Source: Albula goreensis
Lineage: Eukaryota > Chordata > Actinopteri > Albuliformes > Albulidae
NCBI GenBank assembly: GCA_022829145.1
Contig: CM040746.1
Location: 682,001 to 746,000, forward strand
Length of the DNA: 64,000 bases
Direction: 5' to 3'
Shown piece after piece: positions 36,150-47,305 of this stretch (the stretch's first letter is position 1; each line of letters starts with the position of its first letter). Below the pieces are notes generated by a model. That model searched no databases, was not told where the DNA came from, and saw nothing but the letters and a program-made list of their open reading frames with translations. A program made the translations under genes and the position numbers.

Positions 36150-36565
36150 TGATAATCTCAGAGCAGCAGAACAACTGCTAATCATACCGACACTCTCACA
36201 GCTCCAGCAAACTGCTACTTACACCACTACTCTAGGAACACAAGAATATCTTTGATTATACTGCTAAACTCAGAGCACCAGAACCACTAATCTCATAGTG
36301 CCAGAACTGCAATAATCGCACAGCTAATTTCGGAATATTAGCAAACCACTAATAGCACTGCTACTCTCAGAGCATTAGCAAACTGCTAATTGCACCAGTA
36401 ATTTTACCACTGCTCTCAGTGTTAGCAAATCTCTAATCACACTGCTACACTCAAAGCACCAGAAAACTGCTGATCATACCTTTATTCTCAGAGTGTTAGC
36501 ACACTGCTAATACACTGCTACTCACTGCACCAGAATGGCTAATTGTACTGCTACAAACCCTGGGG
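36150..36565. repeat. Degenerate minisatellite around CTGCTAATC/CTCTCAGAGC
   Basis: Roughly ten imperfect copies of a unit of about 35-45 bp combining AACTGCTAATCACACTGCTA with CTCTCAGAGCACCAG or CTCAGAGCATTAGCAAA. Heavily diverged. Confidence 0.75.
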
Positions 36566-37236
36566 GAAAGGAACTCCGCTGAAATCTATTTGTTCATTTC
36601 TCAAAGATTTCTTGACAGAGACAATAAACTCAACAGCCACCCCAGCACATACTAGCCCTGTTAGTCTACACCACATTCATCACACTTTGATAAAACAGAA
36701 ATATCACTGCAATCACTCAGCTATGTTCACCAAAACCAAAGGCTCAATAAATCTCCCCTACTGCTGGCCGGCTTGCATTACAGTGTGTTTTTGGTTTCAC
36801 TTGCAAGGGTTAGCACTTGACAAATACATGGCATCAACACAGAACAAGAGCAGAAAGTGACTTGGAGGCAGACAAGCCCCTCGCACTACATAAGTGGGAG
36901 AGGTGTGTTCTTTACTCCCGCTTTAATTAAAAATGTCAGCTCCAATCACGTTACTGCCAGAAACAAAGCTTGTTTGTATTATACTGTCAAATCACCACTC
37001 ACTGAAAAATAAAAAAAAATGCAAATTTCATTTGATTAGCTTTCAAGAGTGAAAACACCCCATAAATGTCAGTTAATCAGAGAACTTAATCAGCATCAGG
37101 GGAATAGCTTTGAATGCGAAATTAAGTGGCCTCTTTGGGAAAACAGTGGGCCAATCAGTCCCTCTAGGAAAGGACATGGACCAAGTAAGTGAGCGCCACC
37201 CGTCATATGAATCTCCTCTACCCTAAAATAACCTCT

Positions 37237-37615
37237 CAGCGGGCTGCTGGGTAGCTCACACACTAAGACATGTGTTTGGAGAGCAAACGTGAGCCCTGTG
37301 ACTGGATGTTTGAGTCCCAGCCATTGCTATTACCAGCTATGGCCAGAAATCTGTATTGGCGAGACAGCAATTGGCTGGGGAATGGTAAGACGGCAAGCCG
37401 GTTAAGTTTGTTTGTCTCATTGCTCTCTGGTGGCCACTTCTGGTCAGCCAGCGCTTGTTGATGCATGTACCGAGGATAAGGCAGGCTTTGTCATCCTCCG
37501 ATGACACGGGCAGTATGTAATTGATGGTGTGTCTGCAATACGGAGAGAAGCAAGGGCTGGCTCTTCAGATGAACTGGAGTCACGTGTCACTGCATCCTTA
37601 GCCTGAGCCAGCAGG
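37237..37615 (+). mobile_element. tRNA-derived SINE, most complete copy in the window
   Basis: The head resembles a tRNA: GGGTAGCTCACACACTAAG (A-box region) and GGATGTTTGAGTCCCAGCC (B-box region). The body includes GGTTAAGTTTGTTTGTCTCA and TTCTGGTCAGCCAG, and the tail TCATCCTCCGATGACACGGG, GTGTGTCTGCAA and GTCACTGCATCC. Segments of it recur at 7.04-7.24 kb and 24.10-24.24 kb, which shows it is interspersed. No perfect flanking duplication was identified. Confidence 0.7.
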
Positions 37616-39860
37616 AACAGGTTGCTGCGGTGGACTAAACAGTTTGGTTGTGGGAAAATGGGTTTGAAGAAAAAATAAATAACATCACTGGTCTAGAATA
37701 AACTCTGTGCTTTATCACTGCTCTACAACAAATTCTTAGTTGTTCAGGCTCTGGAAAAAAAAAAAAAAAAAAATGTTTTTGGCTAAACTTTTTGCTCCAT
37801 TTGATTGTACTGTAAGTGGGACCCATTTGGAGGGAAATTCCTGTCATATGTTGTGTGAGACCCAGACTGTCTCAGGCTGTTCCAGACTGTCCCAGAGTGC
37901 CTCAGACTGGTGAGTCAGTGGACACATCAGACGGCAAGTTAAGATCAGGTAATGTTAACTACACCGGAACGATAACTGAATTTCTTAACAAACCAACATT
38001 GATGCTATCAGTGTAATTTGAAGAGATTGGAATGGGGACAAATGGGGGGACAGATTTAGCTGAATCATTGTTTCTAACATCAGCAGAGCAGCCAATGAAA
38101 GCCACCCATAATCCTCCAGAATACATTTTCACTTCTAAACTGTTGCTCCAATCACGAGTCCTCTGTTTTGTTTCTTTGAACTTAAATTCTTTGGAAAGGA
38201 AAATGAGTGAAAATGTGAGTTTAAAAAACTGAAGGAGAAAATGTATTACGTATCTTTTGTTAACTGTCCACGGCAATTCTCTTTTTCCTTTATTTACTTG
38301 ACACTTGAATACTGCAATCCTTAAAATGACATGTGCATTCATTCTCTTTTAACAGCAGTGCTATAATACGCGATAACATTTACCAAAATTGCATTATAAT
38401 TCTGGCTCAAAGTTTGCCTTTTCGCAAAAGAATTTAGCACAGGTTTAATCGGGAAATTATGCATACACGCAGGGATATCTTGGGAAAAAGGAACTCAATC
38501 TCTTTACTGAAAACTGGCAGCTTCTCCAGCTCAGCCAGATTTCCTGCTGGAATATGGGTAAAATTAGACTCTCCCTCTTACACACAGTGGGAGGAGGGAA
38601 TATAAATCTCTGACGCCTTTTCACAAAAATAGCAGGTTTATTTATTCATGTTTTTAAAACAGAGTTTTAAAATTAAAAACCATGAGCCACCAAGAAGGAC
38701 CCAGCTGAAGCCCAGCTTCTAATCGGAGCCTTGCGGGAGAACTGTCTGTACGTTCATATGCCTGTCTTTCTCACTCCTCTCGTCATTGTTCAGCTTTTCC
38801 TGAACCAGAGCCTAGACCCACTGCATTCTTCAAGCACGCTTCCCTCCTTTGGAATGACCATTTCTACTTCCTTTCTTAAAATGTGCACCTGCATGGGGAG
38901 GAGCGCGGTGATGCTTAAACATGCTGTTCAGGACAGATTGTGGGACGGATTCAGCCTGAGGTCCTCCAGGCACTTGAGGCAAAGCCCAAAACGCTTCCCT
39001 GATTTGCACATTTCTATTTCCAAAAAGCACTGATGCAGATAAATAAAGGCATTTTTATGAATGCACCACAGAAGCTGTGAGAGCCAGTCAGTCTGCAGCG
39101 AAGGAATATTGTTGTTGGACGTTGGATGCTTTGGCTTGTTATGGGTGTCACTACCGGCCGCTGAGTCCAGTTTTTACATTAATAAACAGCTGAACAGCAG
39201 ACCGCAATGGAAGAGCTTATTCTGCAGCTATCAGGCACACAGGTCCCTTCTGTAAAGGGGTTTCTGTACTGGATTATAGAATAAGGCAGAGAAGGTGAAG
39301 CATAGCTAGCAAATGAAGCATTTTCTTGTACTTTGTTAGCACAAAAAAAGTGTTGCTGTTAAGCTAACAGGCTAGCTGCTGGTTGTTTGACCTCCTAATC
39401 TCACTTGGCACCACCATAAAACTTGAGAGACTGATGTTTCATTTCATAATGTCTTAACATTATATTCCTTCATTACATCAACAGATTCCAGGCAATTAAA
39501 CACACACACTTCCCTTTGACCTCTTTAAAGAAATATTAATGTTCCCACTGTGTCTGAAATTTCCTACATTCACATTTTTCATGTTTTTGGTTCTGCCATA
39601 CCTACTCAAAAGAAGATTGTTGTTGGCCCTTAAATTAACCTCAAACAGGTGATGAACCATGAGGTAAGATGCACTTGACCATGACAGTCAGTGTTGAGAC
39701 AAAGAACTGCATTTTCTAACTAACAGGCCAAATTCTATTTTATTTTAAAAATAAATCACAGACTGCTTAAAAAATTGCCACAGATGGCTTAAGGGCCATA
39801 GTCTGGACACCCCCTCATTCAATGACTGCAGGTTACCCTGAGCCTAAAGAGCTAAGTATT
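37615..39860. other. Non-coding stretch
   Basis: Includes an A-run (about 37,755-37,773) and otherwise unique-looking DNA. The open frames at 38,731-39,033 (both strands) show no recognisable domain. Confidence 0.4.
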
Positions 39861-39879
39861 TTTTCAGCATGCTAATATC

Positions 39880-40560
39880 CATTAATCTCCAGTGCAGGCA
39901 GAAAGACTGCCCTATAGCTATGGAGCAGGTATAGGTTGATAGTGGCAGCCATAGCCTCAAACCTGCATGTAGGCAGCTCAGCTGCGCATTGTGGTGTTGC
40001 TCTTTGCAGATGATTGCATTCCTTGCTCCAAAAGATACCTTTTGTAACATACTGTGAACCACTTCTCCAAGGCAGGCATGGATTTTGGCCGAACCACAAG
40101 CTTGAAGAAAATGGAGGTACTCCATCTATAAATTCTACGCTCTGCCAGCCATCAGTATCACACCCATCTAAATGTGGTGGATCGCTTTATGTTCTGGGCA
40201 GCACGATATCAAATGATTCATCAGTCACAAGGGACAGCGACAACAGACTTGCCACAGCCAACAGATCTTTTCATCGACTGCACGGATGTGTCTGGCACAA
40301 TCATTCACTGTGCCTGTCCACAAATTTCCAGGAATACCAGGCAGTGGTATTTTCCACCTTACTGTACAGATCTGAATCCTGAAGCACATACAGGATGCAC
40401 CTGAGATTGCTCATGCATTTCCACAAACAACGCCCATACTCGAGCATAAACAGGTGGCAGGACCACAGCTTCCAATAGCATCCTATCTAGTCTTCTCTAT
40501 TGACAGCTGCACTGGGCTGGCCATGTACCTTGCATGAGGGACAAAAGACTGCTAGGTACC
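39880..40560 (+). pseudogene. Non-LTR retrotransposon reverse transcriptase relic
   Basis: Plus-strand translation across frames gives the C-terminal half of a non-LTR RT. LLFADDC (catalytic FADD at 40003-40014) is followed, after a gap, by SLKKMEVLH. Then come VLGSTISNDSSVTRDSDNRL, SFHRLHGCVWHNHSLCLST and QAVVFSTLLYRSES (about 40,190-40,382), and further degraded LGWPCTLHEGQKT (the usual ..RWAGHV.RM.D.R block, about 40,510-40,550). Frameshifts and stops break the frame, the N-terminus and endonuclease are absent, and the 3' end is unclear. These are motifs of the common fish endonuclease/RT LINEs; the clade is not assigned. Confidence 0.8.
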
Positions 40561-43500
40561 TCAGAATTCTGAGCATTTTACTCCCAGGCATTCAACATTG
40601 CAAACGACCCAGCACTCGGAGGCACACGGCGGATGAACACTACCAGTGCCTTGCCCTGACCTAAGAAATGCGTCCGGTTCCTGGGGTCCAGGGCAGCTGG
40701 CAGGGACTCCTGGCACTGTGCAATCAATAAAGCAGAAGAGCAGAATATGCCTGAAGTGGCAGAGAGCAAGCTGAGGGTTGGAAAAGGCAAAGTCCCTGTT
40801 AAAACCACGCCAACACAGGAGTTACTCTGCACATGTTGCAAACAGAATTTGTCTTTCATGGACTGGCCTGTTGAGAAACCAGCGTGCTTACCACCAAGAA
40901 AAAGACCCCATCTCCTCCCATGAGCCATCATGTGCATCGTGTGTGTGTGCGTGTGTGTGTATGTGCATGTCTGTGTATGTAAGGGAGAATATGTGATTGA
41001 AAAAGAGTGTCTATGTCTGCATGTATCAGTGTTAATGTTGTGTGTATAAATCATGTATATATTTGTGTGTGTTGGTCTGAGTATATGCATGTTGCTGGTA
41101 AAATACATACCAGCATACAGTAGATAACTTATAATACATACCTGATATCTGTTGGCAACAAGTGGATAGCACATAGCTGATGCAGATTATGAATGGAGCT
41201 CAAATAATACCAAATGGCACATAGTGGATCATGGATAATGGATAGCACTTAGCTGGTAGCGGATGGCACAGAGTGGATAATGGATAGTGGATGGTGCATA
41301 GCAGACGCTCCTGTAACACTGTACGTCTCTGAGACTTCTCACATCTTTTCCACTGGTGGAGGCCAAACTGGGGATTACATAAGGTGTCGGCTCCCTGCGC
41401 CAGCTGCCCGCTATTACTGAGGCAGGATTTTGGCGCCAAATGGACAGGAACCAGTTTTGACGCACGGGGCCAGAATCGGACAGCCGCAATCCTTCATGGC
41501 ACTGAGACTGTAGATCACTGGTACAGTAAACTATGTGCACAGGCCTCCAGCTTTATTTCCTTTTACTTCCAAAGCCCCAAATCCGGGAATATATCACCCT
41601 TTCCCTCTCTAGTAAAGCCAAGATATTGAATTTAATACAAAGTAAAGCAGAAGTCATAATCTGTGTGGCGTGAAATTGGATTTTTTTCTCTCTGATCTCT
41701 TGCAGGGGGTTTCCAGAATGAACGCATGGCTCAGAATGGCGCTGCTAACGTAAGAGAACCCCAAATATAGACCCCAGAAACACAGCTTTTGTGCCTTTAA
41801 CAGATGGGAGATATCAGCCTCACTTCCTCCCATAGTTCTACTGTGCCAGCACTCCGACACAGCCAAAGGAAGCCAAGAAACACACAGGGACAGAGAGACA
41901 CACACAGAAACAGGGACACAGGAAATAGGACTAAGAAACCTGAGGAAATATGACCGCTAAATACAAAGAAAGACAGTGTTGTGCTTTTCTTCTTTAGATT
42001 CTTCAACTCTTGAATCGCTTTTCTGCTTGAAACGCACCTGACAGCAGTGATGTGTGGACTTATGGGAGAGTGAAGCGATACTTTCAACCAGGCATTGCCT
42101 GGGAGTGGGAGCTCTGTGGTGGCTGGCCGAGGCAAAAGTATTACTGTTACCTGAGCATGAGTCTGACTGGCCACTGAGCCATGAGTAGTGGCTATATCTA
42201 GCATAATACGAACCCCTATGTGCAATAATGTGATATAGCACAGGCTCACATGCTATACATCCAATGTTTCAGTGCGTATGGCTCTGAGCCACTCTCACTT
42301 ACAGGAAAGCCTACTAATACGAGTGAATCATCAATTCTAAAGCTCTCCTTTCGTAAAACAATAAACAAGGGTATTTTCCAAACGTTCATCAGTTAACAAG
42401 AATGCAAACTGTTCCAAAAGAGTAGTCTCGTTCCTGATCCAAATGCGGTGAGCGAGGTACGGTAAATCCAGACGTGCCGTTTTTACATTTTTATGGGAAT
42501 CTCTTTTTCTCCGGAGTCCTGCTTCTAAAGCCCGTAAAACTAAGCAGTGATTACCCACATGTGCTCCTATTCAGCACATGGCCTGAGATCTGAATCATAT
42601 CCTGCCCTTCCACCACTACTATGTGTGTGTGTGTGTGTGTGTGTGTACCTGAATGCACTGTAATGCACTCTATGATCCTGGACAGTCCACATATAAAGGA
42701 AAATGGAAAATAAATACAAATTAACAATAATAACAATGTCATAAAAATGTTAACTAAACGACTGAGGGGTTGATTTCCTGTGTAAACCACATGCAAATAA
42801 TATTATACGGGTGATCAACTAGCAAAGTGCAAAGAGGACTGCCTGTGTTAAAATTGAAAGATACATGGATTTTTCATTTTTGCAGGTTAGCTTGAATGAC
42901 TATTCAAAATCGGGCATCCTTACATTACTTCACAAAATTGAGGGTGGTCAATTAAATACACGAGCATGCGTGAATATGGTTTACAAAGTCTGAAAGCAAT
43001 TTTGGAAAAGGTAATTGCATGTGCAATCTAGCACCAGTGAAAGGCAGGTACTAAAACCCACACAAGTGATAAGTTGAGGGCTGTTGCAGGAGACATCCTA
43101 ACAACCAAAGACCACTGTATAGGGAAGAGGCATTTTTCACTCCTGTAAATATTTTCAGATTGTCAGGGGCAAAGACCACATATCAACAATACATATCACC
43201 TTTCTAGCGATGTCATTTTACAGTTTCTAAATGAAATAGTAGGTTGTTCCAGTGTACTGCACCTATTGGGCTGTGACACATATGAACACACCATGTGTCC
43301 ATTCTGTTCTTACCAATGAAGAGTGTGAAAACACATTTGTGTTGGGAATATATGTAACTGAACATTCTGAATGAGTAACAACAGAAGTTAAGCGAATGCT
43401 CAAAACATACAAAAACAGAATTTTACATCATGAACAGTAAGAATACATTTCTTTCAATAATGAAGCAAATCTTGTTACAAAATACAAATACTGCTAGTAA

Positions 43501-44072
43501 CTATGGTTAAAATAATTTCCGTCCTGAAAAATGTATTACTTCTGGCAGACAACCAGTGTAACATTTAGTAAACAAAGGTCAAGAACCCTCTCCAAAAATC
43601 CATCCTTCAAGTCAAAGTGGTGTGTTCCTCTTATATTCTTTCACTGTGAAACGTTTTCTTAAACTTCAGTTCCTATACAAGCATTTTAGCTCCCATAGCC
43701 GACATGGCGGTTTTCCTGTCCTGTATGGTGAATCCACGTAAATAATAATAATAATAATTTAAAAAATGATGCTCGGAGGCAGATCTCCGAGATTGTTGGG
43801 AAGACTGGTGAGGTTTAATCAAGTGAATGGCAAATTTAAGCAGTTTTCAATGACACTAGCTAAAATTCCTCGGCGGTTGCGAATGCTACTTTGCGGTCCA
43901 TAGTGAAACAATAGTGTTTGAAGCAAGATCACATTATTTATAGGAAAAGAAATTCCCTCCAAAACACATTTTTCAAAGTGAATGCATCCAATTTGTGGGT
44001 TCATGCATATATTGGGTAATAAGTTAATTGGTCTGCCTTTAAGAAAATACAAACATGCAACTCCACGATGAA
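40560..44072. other. Gene-poor stretch
   Basis: Contains TG-rich DNA (40,935-41,090), a short decayed repeat of GGCACATAGTGGATAATGGATAG type (about 41,160-41,300), a (GT)n tract (42,620-42,646) and a (TAA)n run (43,738-43,758). The rest shows nothing recognised. Confidence 0.45.
41160..41300. repeat. Decayed tandem repeat (GGATAATGGATAG words)
   Basis: Repeated CAGTAGATAACT, AGTGGATAGCACATAGCTGA, AGTGGATCATGGATAATGGA and AGTGGATAATGGATAGTGGA. Imperfect period of about 18-22 bp. Confidence 0.6.
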
Positions 44073-44342
44073 TATGAGGGTAAGTCAAAAAGTATTGCTA
44101 CTAGGGGTCCAGTTCATACACGCGCAGGTTTATTCCAAACAAAACGTGTTTAAACATGTCTGAGATCAGTAGATGGCTGCAGTTCTCTCATTCATACACT
44201 TGTCTTAGTCTCTTTAGGGTGCCTTAAAAGAATACTTTTTGTGCCATGGAAAAAACCAATATTGAGGTCAGGGTTAACATCAAATTTTTAACAAAACTCA
44301 AGTGGACATCTTCCCAAATCATTTTGGAGGGTGATTATGAAG

Positions 44343-44544
44343 TATTTTGTTTTTTTTTTTTGGGGGATTTTTAAAATTTGACAGTTACAGTAGAGACGCA
44401 GACAGGAAATGCTGGGAGGAATAGAGAGGGGAGGAAATGCATGTGTGCAGCAAAGGACCCAGGCTGGATTTGAGCCTGGACCGCTGCGGCATGGCCTTGG
44501 CCTTGTGGGGCATGCGCTCTACCAGATGAGCTACTGGGGCGCAC
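44343..44544 (-). mobile_element. tRNA-derived SINE nested in the mariner element
   Basis: Read on the minus strand it begins GCGCCCCAGTAGCTCATCTG then GTAGAGCGC (A box) and continues to GGTCCAGGCTCAAATCC (B box), CCTTTGCTGCACACATGC, CTCCCAGCATTTCCTGTCTG, and ends in an A-rich tail (T-run on the plus strand near 44,350-44,362). The flanks ATTATGAAG (44334-44342) and ATTACGAAG (44545-44553) look like a 9-bp target duplication with one change. This tRNA-headed family is common in fish and differs from the SINE at 37.2 kb. Confidence 0.75.
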
Positions 44545-44559
44545 CATTACGAAGAAGTT

Positions 44560-44935
44560 TTAAGAAAACGGAAAACTGCATTGGTGAGGAAAGAAGCCAA
44601 GAAAGTTGCAACGAGGGATTTTTTTCCATCACGACAATGCACCTGCTCATTCTTCGATTGTAGCAAGGGCTGTCCTTCGAGAATTTCATTGGGATACCTT
44701 ACCCCATCCACTCTAAAGCCCTGATCTTGCCCCTTCAGACTTCTTTTTGTTCCCAAAACTTAAAATTTTTTTAAAAGGAACACGATTTGAGTCCCTCGAT
44801 CATGCCAAAACCGCCATTTTGACATGGGGCAAATCGAAGAGCGCAGAATTCTTCAGGGGAGGGTTAGAGAGATGGAAACACCGCCTTCAGAAGACCTGGA
44901 TGGAGGATATGTCAAGAAATAGCTTCACATTTTGA
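44560..44935 (+). pseudogene. mariner transposase C-terminal remnant
   Basis: The plus frame reads FFHHDNAPAHSSIVA with the second catalytic Asp at 44633-44635, then PHPL-stop-SPDLAPSDFFLF with the third Asp at 44738-44740. The spacing is 35 codons, that is 34 residues between, the DD34D mariner signature. It continues KGTRFESLDHAKTAILTWGK and SAEFFRGGLERWKHRLQK to a stop near 44,935. The in-frame TAA between the two Asp residues and the missing N-terminal half make it inactive. Confidence 0.88.
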
Positions 44936-47124
44936 TATTTTTGCTTTCTATGGTTTTTAGAATTTCTATGGTTTTGTAGCAATACTTTTTGACTTACCTT
45001 CATATGCAAAGACAATGTAAATATAACATATAAATACATATAAAATATAATATATGTATAATATTTATTAGTATATACATTTTTTCTTCAAATATTGACG
45101 CATCTCCTGTCAATACATTTGCAGCCCACTTCCTCAAAACTACATTAGCAACTCCCACAACCTGGCTGCAAGTGACAGCTAGGCTACAGCGACAAAGTCG
45201 CTGCCAGCGTGAGCTCAGGGTTAGGCTGCAACAAAATCCCAGATTTAGAATCTGAATAAAATAAAAAGCATTACATTTGCCTAATACTGTTTCAGTTTTA
45301 AAGAGCATTCAGTAATTAAAGACAGAGGTGGCTAGCAGTAAGGCACAAATACCAATTAAAAGATTTTAGAAATACTCAAACTTCCATTACAATAAAAATT
45401 TTTTAAAAGATTTTTACAAGCACCCCAGCACCCTTCTTATTTCCGAACATTTCGACATCTGCACAGCTGGCCTCTGTGAATCACACTACCAGTAATCAGA
45501 TCCCAATCAACATTGTGCACTGCCCTAAGATCACACAGAGCCTGGAGGTGCTCAAAAACACTGCCCTCAGCTCTTTCAGGAGTGCACCCCAAAGGGGAAC
45601 TTTTGTGGCTAATATTAAACAGGAATCCATCTTGAAGAAAACCCAATTTCAGTTTTCCCACATCATTAAAATTTATGACACAATTTGGGAAATTGCTCCA
45701 GAACCTGCCGTGTGGATCCTGTATCCTGAGCTGCTCGTTGCTCGGCTGATTCTGGAATAAACAGAATCCAAATTCTGCTGGGATAAAGTGGATAATGCCT
45801 GCGGTTTGAGCTGCTCTGTGTTCCACTGCCATTTCCATAGATCACTCTATCCCTGTGCGTGTGTGTGTGTGAATGTTTGCAAGAGATGGACTGATCTGTG
45901 TGTGTGTATGTGAATGAGAACAACGTGTGTGTGTGTGTGAGCATATGTGGAAAAGTGAAGTGTGTGCAAGGGAGGGACATAACTGTGTGTGAGAGAGATA
46001 TAGAGAAATAGTTGTGTGTACATGCATGTGCTGGAGAATGTGTCCAGAATGTGTGTATAGTACAAATATATATCTGTGTGTGTACATGCATTTGCTCACT
46101 GTTTTGTCACTATATTTTCCTATGATGTTGCTGTGTTGTGTTGTGATGCCGCCAAGTTAATGTGCTTAACACTGCATGCCTATGTTTACAAACATTTTTA
46201 CTCCCAACAAACAAAACTTATGCAATATATCGCACATGGGTAACAAAACACCGATTCGAAAGAAAATGCAGTGCAAAAATGTTTAGTTTTAACAACAAAC
46301 CAACAATGAAAAAATACAAGTGCAGCTAAATAACAACACTTGAGAAAGCCATGCTTACAAAAACCATTCCATTTATCTTGTAGCATTGAGCTTCACAGAA
46401 CTTATTTGTGGCAGTGTCATAGAAAGGGCTTGTGTTAGAGGGGCTGCAGGATGGGGCGGGGTTGGGGCGGCGGGGCGGGGGCTGGGGCTGGGGTTCGGGC
46501 TGAGATAGGGTGAGTTAGTGTGCTGATGACAGAGGAGGATCAGCCGCACTGCAAATTCATCCATGCTACAAATAACAACAGAGCGATGACAACAAGCCCC
46601 AAATCTGAACAGAGCAACAGGAGGGGCTCTGAGGAGATCAGGACACCCAAGATGAGGGAGACAAACAGATTCTCTTCACCGGTTTTACAGACCAGAGCGC
46701 AAGTGGCACCGGGGCCCAGTAGCGCTCAGTATTTGGGAGCCTGTACGCGTGCGCTGCACCCCACCCTTTGGTGTGGGACAGTATCCAGTGTGGAATTACA
46801 GAAATTATGAAGCTCATGGGCGCTTATGTAAGGCATCACTTCCTTCCTGCCCACGTTTCATTTTCCCCCTCTATTGATAGAACCACCTGGTCGCCCGGCC
46901 GTCTGAATTTAGCCTGTCTGCCCCCCCTGGAATGTCCGCTCACACCCCCACTGGCTCCCCAGGGGAGACACAGACTGTCCAGGTACTGAGCTGTGCTGAT
47001 GAATGAACTGGGGACAGGGGGGGGTTGTGGGGTGGGCTGGGGCAAGAGACGCTTATAGCAGGACCTCTATCCCCCAGGAGGATAGCTCTGCAAACAAGGG
47101 AATGTTAGGATGGGGGGGGCAGGG

Positions 47125-47305
47125 AATGCTATGGAAAACTCTACACAACAGTGGAACGCTACAGAATGCCACAAAATGTTACGGAACACTTCAGAATGGT
47201 ATGGAATGTTACAGGATTCTACAGAATGTTAGGCAACACGACAAAATGGCATGGAATATTACTGAACACTAAAGAATATTCGAGAACACTACAGACCACC
47301 TCTGT
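47125..47305. repeat. Degenerate short-period repeat (ACAGAATGTTACRGAACACT)
   Basis: About nine imperfect copies of a 19-20-bp unit such as GGAATGTTACAGGATTCT and ACAGAATGCCACAAAATGTT. Confidence 0.75.

Larger units (their letters stand above)
31700..37235. other. Gene-poor stretch
   Basis: Contains a decayed array at 32,100-32,420, a G-run (about 33,400-33,420), a CA-rich patch (33,690-33,850) and a decayed array at 36,150-36,560. 34,180-34,830 has several overlapping open frames on both strands without family resemblance. 36,900-37,200 is AT-rich unique DNA that could be conserved non-coding sequence (untestable here). Confidence 0.45.
44075..45002 (+). mobile_element. mariner DD34D transposon, internally deleted, with both inverted ends
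   Basis: The left end TGAGGGTAAGTCAAAAAGTA (then TTGCTAC) and the right end, reverse-complemented, TGAAGGTAAGTCAAAAAGTA (then TTGCTAC) match over about 27 bp with one mismatch. Each is flanked by TA (44073-44074 and 45003-45004), the mariner target duplication. The element is 928 bp including a nested SINE of about 200 bp, so only about 725 bp of mariner remain of a usual 1.3 kb; the transposase N-terminus is lost. Confidence 0.92.

Noticed and set aside
44500-44545. Possible genuine tRNA gene on the minus strand
   Set aside because: A- and B-box-like words are present but there is no cloverleaf with a usable anticodon arm, and it sits at the head of a SINE with an A-rich tail and flanking duplication.
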